A stretch of 64,000 nt of DNA, taken from NCBI GenBank assembly GCA_966211955.1, contig CBIHOF010000013.1:62001-126000 (forward strand), given 5' to 3'. Positions 58,214-64,000 of this stretch are shown piece by piece. The notes below the pieces were generated by a model. It worked only from the letters and a program-made list of their open reading frames with translations. It was not told the origin of the DNA and ran no database searches. This stretch comes from Albitalea sp966211955 (GTDB lineage Bacteria > Pseudomonadota > Gammaproteobacteria > Burkholderiales > Burkholderiaceae_C). Numbering within the stretch: position 1 is the stretch's first letter; each line of letters begins with the position of its first letter. Position numbers and translations under genes: made by a program.

Positions 58214-58854
58214 CACCAAGCCCTCTGCGCTGAAGCCGCGCCCTGCCCGCCCTGCTCCACCGCGCGGCGCAAGGCATCGAGCTGCGCCTCGACACCGATG
58301 TTCAAGGTGCCGGAACTCGTCTGCACCACGCACTCGCCGTCGGCGAGCGCCGCGTCGGCCTGCACCGAGATGCTCATCGTCCATTGCGCCTCCCCGCTCA
58401 GCCGGGCCAGCACCAGCCGAAGCGTCGCCTCCTGTGCCGGCGACACGCGGATGCTGATGAAGGGCTCGGCGCGAATGAGTGCATCCACGCGCAGGAGCGC
58501 CGCCTCGAAAAGCTCGGCCGGGTCGGCATCGGCAATGAACTGGCCCAGCGCCTTGACGACGATGCCCGCCATCGAGCTGCGCAAGGTGCGCAGCTGGCGT
58601 TCGGAAGCCATCGCCTCGGACACGAGCCGCTGCGCGTACTCGGCCTTGGCGAGCTTCACGCCTTCCTCGTGCCCGCGGCGGCGCTGCGCCTCGGCCTGCT
58701 GCGCGGCTTCGGCCACGATGCGCTGGGCCTCCGCGCGCGCCTCCTCGATCACCCGCGAGGCGTCGAGCAAGGCGGCGTACTCCGCTTCCTTGAGAACTTT
58801 GCGCTCGCTGAGGAGCTGCAGGTTCTCGGTCGTGATCAGAAAAGCCAGTCCCAT
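58213..58854 (-). CDS. sctL: T3SS stator protein SctL (HrpB5-like)
   Basis: 213 codons. A helical N-terminal half with a long Ala/Glu/Arg coiled coil (LLDASRVIEEARAEAQRIVAEAAQQAEAQRRRGHEEGVKLAKAEYAQRL) precedes a small domain ending DGECVVQTSSGTLNIGVEAQLDALRRAV, the usual FliH/SctL C-terminal motif. SctL holds the SctN ATPase and links it to SctQ. Its start lies inside the end of sctK (19-bp overlap) and its stop overlaps the sctN start by one base. Confidence 0.88.
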   Translation of the reverse strand: MGLAFLITTENLQLLSERKVLKEAEYAALLDASRVIEEARAEAQRIVAEAAQQAEAQRRRGHEEGVKLAKAEYAQRLVSEAMASERQLRTLRSSMAGIVVKALGQFIADADPAELFEAALLRVDALIRAEPFISIRVSPAQEATLRLVLARLSGEAQWTMSISVQADAALADGECVVQTSSGTLNIGVEAQLDALRRAVEQGGQGAASAQRAW

Positions 58855-59465
58855 TGCGGCAGCCTTTCAGGAACGATGCACATCAGCATCAGTTCCTCCA
58901 GTTGTTGGTGTTGCCGCGGCGCGAGCACCGGCGGCGCGGCGCAGGCATGGCGCGGCAGCTTCAGGCGCACGCGGCGCATGAGTGCATCGCCGTCGTGGTT
59001 GAGCGTGGCGAGCAGCAGCCGGTAGCCTCGGTTCATCACCACGCGCCCGAGGCCAATCGGCCGCTCCTGCAGCGCTGTGGTGTTCATCGCGAGCTCGCTG
59101 AGCGCCGGCACGCGACGAACGATGAAATCGGCCGCGCCCGGCTCGATGCGCTCGGCCTGGCGGCGCAGCTGCCGCCCGGTGCCGCGCATCTGCAGCAGCG
59201 GCTTGTGCGCGGCCATGCCGATGTAGCCGGCCAGGCGCCGCAGCGAGCTCGCGTCGAGCAAGGCCATGCGGCGCAGCGGCGTGTCGAAGGTCGGCATGTC
59301 CCCACCCAGCTCGCGCCGCACCCATTCGCACACCATCGCCTGCCCGCTCTCGTTGAGTCGAGACATGGCGCGGTACTTCGCGGGCCAGCCCGCGGGCAGC
59401 CAGCTCGGGTGCATGTCGAGTTCCGGGTGCAGCTGTTGCCGCATCGCCAGGCGCATCAGGTCCAT
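58836..59465 (-). CDS. sctK: T3SS sorting-platform protein SctK (HrpB4-like)
   Basis: 209 codons. The start MDLMRLAMRQQLHPELDMHPSWLP and the central LRRMALLDASSLRRLAGYIGMAAHKPLL fit the HrpB4/YscK family. The family varies strongly, and placement between sctJ and sctL supports the name. SctK connects the SctD ring to the SctQ pods on the cytoplasmic side. It begins 27 bp after the sctJ stop. Confidence 0.8.
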   Translation of the reverse strand: MDLMRLAMRQQLHPELDMHPSWLPAGWPAKYRAMSRLNESGQAMVCEWVRRELGGDMPTFDTPLRRMALLDASSLRRLAGYIGMAAHKPLLQMRGTGRQLRRQAERIEPGAADFIVRRVPALSELAMNTTALQERPIGLGRVVMNRGYRLLLATLNHDGDALMRRVRLKLPRHACAAPPVLAPRQHQQLEELMLMCIVPERLPQWDWLF

Positions 59466-59492
59466 GCCGGGTGTGGTTCCGTGGTCAATGAT

Positions 59493-60278
59493 TCAACGGC
59501 GGATGACTTGCCGGCGCATCCACGTGCGCCAGTCAAGGTCGTTGCGCTTGAGCAGCCCGGGAAGCACCACGACGCAGGCGGCGGCCGCCAGCAGCAGCGC
59601 GATCAGCACGGCCGCGGTCGACGAAGAGATCAACCCGGAGATCGCATCACCATGCGCCGCCGGTTGCGCAGACGGCGGCGTGACGGGCGCGCGGCGTGCC
59701 TCGAAGAGCGACAGCGACACCTGGTCGTGCGACAGGCCTTCGATGCTGTGGGCCACGAGGTCCTTCACCGCGGGCACGAGCAGGCGCAGGTCCACATCGG
59801 GCCGGTGCTTGATGAACACCGCCGCCGACGAGGGCCGGATCTTGTCGCTCAGCGGGTCATTGGCCGGAATCACCACGTGCACCCGCGCCGACACCACGCC
59901 ATCCACCTTGCGCAGGGTCTGCGACAGCTCCTGCGACATCGCATAGATGTAGCGCATGCGCTCTTCAGAGGGCGTGGAGACGAGGCCCTGCTTCTGGAAG
60001 ACCTCGCCCATGCTGACGTAGCGGTCGTTGGGCAGGCCTTGCGCGCGCAGGATGTCCAGCGAGCGGCCGAGGTCGCCCTTGTCGACCAGCACCTGCCAGT
60101 CGTTGCCTTCAGCACGCTCCTTGGAAGCGTTGATGCCGTCGGCCGACAGGGCCGCGACGATCTCGTTGGTCTCTTGTTCGTTCAGGCCGGAATACAGGCC
60201 CACCTTGCTGCAGCCTGCGAGCAGCAGCGCGGCGAGTGCGCAGGTGACGGTGATGAAGCGCATGGCGGCTCTCCTCAT
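59493..60278 (-). CDS. sctJ: T3SS inner-membrane ring lipoprotein SctJ
   Basis: 261 codons from the ATG at 60278, which overlaps the sctI stop (ATGA); an ATG five codons later is possible. The lipoprotein signal ends LLLAGC, with the acylated Cys. The ring-building domains follow (VGLYSGLNEQETNEIVAALSADGI, SMGEVFQKQGLVSTPSEERMRYIYAMSQELSQTLRKVDGVVSARVHVVIP). A C-terminal membrane helix lies near AAVLIALLLAAAACVVVLPG. It forms the inner ring of the basal body with SctD. Confidence 0.95.
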   Translation of the reverse strand: MRRAAMRFITVTCALAALLLAGCSKVGLYSGLNEQETNEIVAALSADGINASKERAEGNDWQVLVDKGDLGRSLDILRAQGLPNDRYVSMGEVFQKQGLVSTPSEERMRYIYAMSQELSQTLRKVDGVVSARVHVVIPANDPLSDKIRPSSAAVFIKHRPDVDLRLLVPAVKDLVAHSIEGLSHDQVSLSLFEARRAPVTPPSAQPAAHGDAISGLISSSTAAVLIALLLAAAACVVVLPGLLKRNDLDWRTWMRRQVIRR

Positions 60279-60676
60279 TGCTGGTTCTTCAGGAGCGTGC
60301 CGAACAGGCTGGTCGCCGCGCTCGCCAAGCCGGTGGAGATGTGCAGCTTGGTGAACATCATCTGGGCCTGCATCGAGTGGTCGGTGAGCAGGAACATGGA
60401 CTTGATCGGGTCCGACAAGTCGATGGATTCCAGCAGGCTGCGGCGCATCTCTTCATACGAGCGCACATTGCCGTTGAGCTGCGAGGCATAGGCCATCGCC
60501 GCATCGTGCAAGGCGCTGGGTGCGCCGCCCGCGCCCGATGGCACGGGCATGCCCTGCATCAGGTTGGCGAACATGCGTGTCTCGCCGGGGTCGAAACTCT
60601 TCGGGGTCGGGGCTTGCGCCTGCGATGCTGTCGTCGCATCGACCGGCGGCATGCTGAGCGTGACAGGATCGGTCAT
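60275..60676 (-). CDS. sctI: T3SS inner-rod protein SctI (HrpB2-like)
   Basis: 133 codons from the ATG at 60676. A Pro/Thr-rich N-terminal third is followed by the helical YscI/HrpB2-type C-terminus: MRRSLLESIDLSDPIKSMFLLTDHSMQAQMMFTKLHISTGLASAATSLFGTLLKNQQ. SctI proteins form the rod between the export gate and the needle and are themselves early substrates. It precedes and overlaps sctJ, as hrpB2 precedes hrcJ in Hrp2 clusters. Confidence 0.85.
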   Translation of the reverse strand: MTDPVTLSMPPVDATTASQAQAPTPKSFDPGETRMFANLMQGMPVPSGAGGAPSALHDAAMAYASQLNGNVRSYEEMRRSLLESIDLSDPIKSMFLLTDHSMQAQMMFTKLHISTGLASAATSLFGTLLKNQQ

Positions 60677-60702
60677 GGGCAACTCCTCGTGGACTTCGGG
60701 GG

Positions 60703-60737
60703 CGCAGGGTGAGCCCGCTTCTCGCACTCACCCTGCG
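60703..60737 (-). other. 11-bp stem-loop between sctF and sctI
   Basis: CGCAGGGTGAG (60703-60713) and CTCACCCTGCG (60727-60737) are exact inverted repeats with a 13-base loop, filling the gap between the sctF stop (60756) and sctI start (60676). No T-run follows in the direction of transcription. A transcript-processing or stabilising hairpin after the needle gene would allow more SctF than downstream products; this is inferred. Confidence 0.65.
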
Positions 60738-60755
60738 GGTCTCGCTACAGCAGGA

Positions 60756-60959
60756 TCACGACGACTTCGCCGCCTGGCGGATGTCGTTGCCGGTGGACTT
60801 GGCCACTTCGCCGCCGGCGGCAGCGGCGCCTTCCACCGTGTGCGCGGTGGAAGCCGCGCCCTGGATGGAGGTGGACGCCTGCATGCTGGCGGTCATCAGG
60901 CGGGCGTTGTCGGCCGCTGCTTGCTGCATTTGCTGGATCGAGGTATCAACTGCGCTCAT
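60756..60959 (-). CDS. sctF: Probable T3SS needle/pilus subunit SctF
   Basis: 67 codons. A small, Ala/Ser/Thr/Gln-rich helical protein with no signal peptide (SIQQMQQAAADNARLMTASMQASTSIQGAASTAHTV). Size, composition and position in front of sctI are those of filament subunits such as Hrp pilins and needle proteins. There is no decisive sequence motif, so the name is tentative. It is the first gene after a 169-bp gap behind sctD and is flanked on both sides by stem-loops. Its AGGAGAG ribosome-binding site is good, fitting high expression. Confidence 0.6.
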   Translation of the reverse strand: MSAVDTSIQQMQQAAADNARLMTASMQASTSIQGAASTAHTVEGAAAAGGEVAKSTGNDIRQAAKSS

Positions 60960-61128
60960 GCGTCTCTCCTGGTCAAAGGTTGTGTGTGGAACAAGGGGGT
61001 CTATCGACCGCGGGCTTGTGCACCCCCGCGGAACCGCGGGGCAGATTCATTCCCGCGGCATTCCTGCGCACGAGCATTGGCCCGCGCGGGAATCTCTCGA
61101 AGCACATCCACATGAATCAGATGTGCGT
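60960..61128 (-). promoter_or_regulatory. sctD-sctF gap with three stem-loops
   Basis: GCACATC/GATGTGC (61102-61108 and 61120-61126) lies right after the sctD stop. ATTCCCGCG/CGCGGGAAT (61049-61057 and 61085-61093) and the strong CCCCGCGG/CCGCGGGG (61024-61031 and 61034-61041) follow. None has a T-run, so clear intrinsic termination is not supported. A promoter for sctF may be here, but no plant-inducible-promoter (TTCGN16TTCG) box was found. Confidence 0.5.
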
Positions 61129-62286
61129 TCATTGCTTCTTCTTCGCGGCGTCGCCGCCACTCACCACGAGGCCGTCAGCCTCGATGCGGGTCAGCTCCGC
61201 GCCGCTCTTCAGCACCGAGCCTTCGTAGTAGCGGCTGCCGTTGGCGAGCTGGATGTGCCGCATGCCGCTCGCGTCCTCGGTGATGCCCACCATGCGCGAT
61301 GGCAGCACGTTCTGCCACGCCGCCCACTGCTCGCGCGAGCGCTCGGCGTTCTCGTCGCGCGTCACGGTCTTGGCGCGGTACTGCACCTTGTCGGACACGA
61401 GCACCACCGGGTGCAGGTCTTCGCTCAAGCGGCGCACCTGCTGCTTGAGCGCGTCGTCCTCGCTCGTGCCCGACACCACGAGCCGGCCATGGCCTGTGTA
61501 GGCAATGGCCACGCCCGGATCGCTGATGAAGCGGCGCGCCTGCTCGATCATCTCGTCGGCGCTCAGCACGTTGGCCGTCACTTGCGGGCCGAAGGGTTCG
61601 ATGGCCTGCCCCAGCGCCTGCTTGCGGGCGCGGGACTCGACATAGCCGCGCAGCGCGACCGTCCCATTGCTGCCGGCCACGGCCTCCACCTCGGGGAAGG
61701 CGGCGAGTACGCGCTCGATCTCCTGCAGGTTGGCCTTGTCGGTGCTGCGCCCACGCACGCCGGACGCATCCCACGAGGCGAGGCCCAGCACCACGAGCAC
61801 GCCCGCCACGGCTGCGCCGCCGCCTACCCAGCGGCCCTTGCGGCGCACCGGGGCCACCGGCACCCGGAGCGTGTCGGCGGCGAGCGCATCGTGCTCGTCC
61901 GCGCTCATGAACATGCTGTCCTGCGCCTCGGCCTGCACCTGGACGGGCTGGTTGCGGTCGAGCTGGAAGTCGATGCCCGCGACCGAGACCACGTCGCCTT
62001 CGAGCACGCTGCGCCGCTGCGGCGGCATCTCCTCGCCATTGAGCTGCGCCGTGGCCGCGCCCAGCTTTTGCGCCGAGACCAGCAGCTCGCCGATGTTCAG
62101 CTGCAAATGGTGCGGTTGCACGTCGCCGCTGGGCAGCATCACGTCGCAATCACCCGCGGAGCCGAGCACGTTGGTGCCTTGCTTGAGCGAGATCGTGCGT
62201 CCGCGCAGCGCGCCGCTCAGGAAGCGCAGGCACCAGCCGGTCGCCGACGGCGCCGGGCGTGCGGATGTGGAACTGTTCGGATGCAT
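61129..62286 (-). CDS. sctD: T3SS inner-membrane ring protein SctD
   Basis: 385 codons. An N-terminal FHA-like domain (WCLRFLSGALRGRTISLKQGTNVLGSAGDCDVML) lies on the cytoplasmic side. A single membrane helix (VGGGAAVAGVLVVLGLASW) follows, then periplasmic ring-building modules (ERVLAAFPEVEAVAGSNGTVALRGYVESRARKQAL and later repeats). The C-terminus is Lys-rich. It is typical for YscD/PrgH-like proteins with FHA fold. It starts one base after the sctC stop, so the two are co-translated. Confidence 0.88.
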   Translation of the reverse strand: MHPNSSTSARPAPSATGWCLRFLSGALRGRTISLKQGTNVLGSAGDCDVMLPSGDVQPHHLQLNIGELLVSAQKLGAATAQLNGEEMPPQRRSVLEGDVVSVAGIDFQLDRNQPVQVQAEAQDSMFMSADEHDALAADTLRVPVAPVRRKGRWVGGGAAVAGVLVVLGLASWDASGVRGRSTDKANLQEIERVLAAFPEVEAVAGSNGTVALRGYVESRARKQALGQAIEPFGPQVTANVLSADEMIEQARRFISDPGVAIAYTGHGRLVVSGTSEDDALKQQVRRLSEDLHPVVLVSDKVQYRAKTVTRDENAERSREQWAAWQNVLPSRMVGITEDASGMRHIQLANGSRYYEGSVLKSGAELTRIEADGLVVSGGDAAKKKQ

Positions 62287-62287
62287 G

Positions 62288-64000
62288 TCAGCCTCCGGTG
62301 GTGCTGGGCGTGGCGGGCGCGATCGGCGGGGCCGGTGTCGTGGGCGCGGCGGGCGGGTTGGACCTCGCAGCCACCGCAGGCACGACGAGCTTCGGGCTCA
62401 GGAGGTAGAAGCGCTCCATGTTCTTGCCCGTCTTCTCGCTGTACTTGAAGAGCCTGCCCAGCAGCGGGATGTCCGAGAGGATGGGCACGCCCGTCTGGCC
62501 ATTCACCTTCTCCTCCGACGAGAAGCCGGCGATGAGCAGGCTGGTGCTTTCTTCGACGATGGCCTGCGTGTTGACAGTGCGGCGTCGCACGATGGGAATC
62601 TTGTCCACCGTCTCGCTGGACAGGTCGCCGTCCTCGATGTTCACCGACATCATCACGCCGCGGCCCGTCTTCTCGTCGATGATGAGCGGCGTCACGCGCA
62701 AGGCGGTGCCAGCGGTGATGTTGAACAGGCTCGCGTCCTGGAAGCCATCCACCCGCACATGGAACTCGCTCAGGTTCTCGAGCACTGCCTCGGTGTTGTT
62801 GAGCGTGAGCACCTTGGGCCGCGCGACGAAGTTGGCCGTGCCGTTCTTCTGCAGCGCATTGACGCGGGCGAGCAGGTAGTTGCGCAGCTCGTTGCCGATG
62901 GACGCGGTGAACACGCCGCCTACCGGCGTGGTGGCGCCGGTCTGGCCGGCTTCGGTGGTCGCGCCGTTCCATGTGAGCGGCGGCGCATCGCCTCGTCCGA
63001 ACTGCACGTCGCCGTGCTTTCCGTGCAGGCGCCAGTCGATGCCCAGGCTCTCGAGTGAGTCGGTGCTGATGTCCATGATCGTGACCTCGATCTCCACCAG
63101 CTGCGGCCGCGTGTCCATCGATTCGATGAGGTTGGCGTACAGGGCCATGCGCTCGGGCAGGTCGCGTACCAGCACGGCGTTCATGCGCGTGTCGGCCTGG
63201 AACTGCGGCAGGTCGGCGCCGTTCACCGTGTAGTTGGTGACGCCGCCAGAGCCGTCATCGCTTGGTGCGCTCACGCCACCGATCTCGACTTTCGGCGCGT
63301 TCACCGTGTCGCCGGTGGACAAGCGGATGTCGCGGTTGGCGCCCATGCGCAGTGCGGCCGGCGCGATGCGGTTGGTGCCCGGGCCGCCTGCGGTCGCACT
63401 GCTGCGGCTGTAAAGGCTTCGCAGCACGTTCACCACGCCCGGCACGCTCGTTTCCTTGCCGGAGCGATTGACCTTCACGTCCGACGCCCAGGCGTACTTG
63501 AGCGGGAACATGCGCACCTCGGCCTTGTCGAGCGCCGCGGCGCGCTGGTCCGACAGCTTCACCGCCTGGCGCACCATCTCGACGTAGCGGCGCGGGCCCG
63601 AAATGAAGACCGTGCCTTCGTTCTCGTTGATGACGAGCGGATAGCGCGGATCGGAGATGTGCAGCCGGGCCACCGTCTCCGCAATCTTGTTTCCATTGCC
63701 GCGCGAGATGGGCAGTACCTCGCTCTTCGCATCGGCCGCCATGTCGATGTAGAGGAAGGCGCCGTCGTAGTACCAGGTCAGGCCGTAGGTGGTGGTGACG
63801 CTGTTGAGGATGTTCTGCGCCTGGCCGCCGAACTTGCCACTGATGGTGCCGGCCACCTTCGGGTCGATCACCGCAGTGATGCCCTGCGAGGCGAGCAGCT
63901 CGCGCAGGAAATCGGGCAGCGGCTTCTCGTTGGCGATGATCTGGAAGGGCCGGCTCTTCCACGGCACGACAGCCGCGTCGGCGCTGCCTGCGAGCGCAAT
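62288..64000 (-). CDS. sctC: T3SS outer-membrane secretin SctC, 5' end beyond window
   Basis: 570 codons are present; the frame is still open at base 64000. The first residues in view (ALAGSADAAVVPW) look like the end of a signal peptide, so only a short N-terminus is missing. N-domains (FQIIANEKPLPDFLRELLASQGITAVIDPKVAGTISG, EGTVFISGPRRYVEMVRQAV) precede the secretin core (VARPKVLTLNNTEAVLENL, ESTSLLIAGFSSEEKVNGQTGVPILSDIPLLGRLFKY). The C-terminus is a Pro/Ala/Thr tail. It forms the outer membrane ring of the injectisome. As first gene in view, its promoter lies outside. Confidence 0.95.
   Translation of the reverse strand: MALAGSADAAVVPWKSRPFQIIANEKPLPDFLRELLASQGITAVIDPKVAGTISGKFGGQAQNILNSVTTTYGLTWYYDGAFLYIDMAADAKSEVLPISRGNGNKIAETVARLHISDPRYPLVINENEGTVFISGPRRYVEMVRQAVKLSDQRAAALDKAEVRMFPLKYAWASDVKVNRSGKETSVPGVVNVLRSLYSRSSATAGGPGTNRIAPAALRMGANRDIRLSTGDTVNAPKVEIGGVSAPSDDGSGGVTNYTVNGADLPQFQADTRMNAVLVRDLPERMALYANLIESMDTRPQLVEIEVTIMDISTDSLESLGIDWRLHGKHGDVQFGRGDAPPLTWNGATTEAGQTGATTPVGGVFTASIGNELRNYLLARVNALQKNGTANFVARPKVLTLNNTEAVLENLSEFHVRVDGFQDASLFNITAGTALRVTPLIIDEKTGRGVMMSVNIEDGDLSSETVDKIPIVRRRTVNTQAIVEESTSLLIAGFSSEEKVNGQTGVPILSDIPLLGRLFKYSEKTGKNMERFYLLSPKLVVPAVAARSNPPAAPTTPAPPIAPATPSTTGG

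Noticed and set aside
55994..58981. 995-codon plus-strand open frame
   Set aside because: Opposite sctT, sctO, sctN and sctL, all supported by overlapping starts and motifs.
60960..61128. Plant-inducible-promoter or hrpII box before sctF
   Set aside because: No pair of TTCG words at the required spacing was found on either strand.
1..64000. tRNA, rRNA, CRISPR array, insertion sequence or prophage genes
   Set aside because: No cloverleaf-type sequence, regular repeat-spacer array, transposase motif or phage gene was recognised by reading; a dedicated search was not possible.

Overview
The window comes from a high-GC (roughly two-thirds G+C), gene-dense Gram-negative chromosome, most likely a betaproteobacterium of the order Burkholderiales. 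The grounds are a PEP-CTERM protein, many LysR/AraC/TetR regulators, solitary periplasmic binding proteins, a DUF4148-like exported protein, a ChrBA chromate module and a Hrp2-ordered type III secretion (T3SS) cluster. No rRNA, tRNA, CRISPR array, prophage or insertion sequence was recognised. The genus cannot be fixed from the sequence alone.

Layout. Bases 1-6.4 kb hold a signalling block on the plus strand: the end of a hybrid sensor kinase (REC-Hpt), a REC-EAL regulator, a membrane diguanylate cyclase, and a GspE/MshE-like ATPase with c-di-GMP-binding-type repeats. Bases 6.4-16.6 kb hold a HipA-like kinase with its own DNA-binding domain, an aromatic amino acid block (rutE-like nitroreductase, phhB, tyrB, Lrp regulator), two binding-protein genes, an Asp/Glu racemase, a LysR gene and an AcpA-type phosphatase. 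Bases 16.9-22 kb hold a chromate and oxidative-stress block: chrB, chrA and a superoxide dismutase fused to rhodanese on one strand, and Mn-catalase plus a ZIP metal transporter on the other. Bases 22-36.7 kb are metabolic and regulatory: isoaspartyl peptidase, aldo/keto reductase, an esterase-Baeyer-Villiger monooxygenase fusion with an SDR and a divergent TetR, a Fic protein under a large palindrome, a cytochrome c remnant, pobA with its AraC regulator, and a DapA-like aldolase.

Bases 37-43.5 kb hold a chemoreceptor translationally overlapping an EAL protein, a PEP-CTERM protein, and an ECF sigma factor overlapping a Ser/Thr kinase. Bases 43.5-64 kb hold a LuxR solo and a long minus-strand T3SS operon. 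In transcription order it reads sctC (cut by the window edge), sctD, sctF, sctI, sctJ, sctK, sctL, sctN, sctO, sctT, sctU, and then one 3304-codon gene.

The most striking locus is this T3SS operon. Its SctU lacks the normally conserved NPTH autocleavage motif. Directly behind it, 18 bp away, lies a 9.9-kb gene encoding a giant multidomain protein with an N-terminal coiled coil, central hydrophobic segments, an amidohydrolase-like set of His/Asp motifs, a Pro/Thr-rich linker and a C-terminal LWxIA motif. It is a strong candidate for a secreted or translocated product. Other unusual items are the esterase-monooxygenase fusion, the SOD-rhodanese fusion with altered second-shell residues, and the nested palindrome in front of fic.
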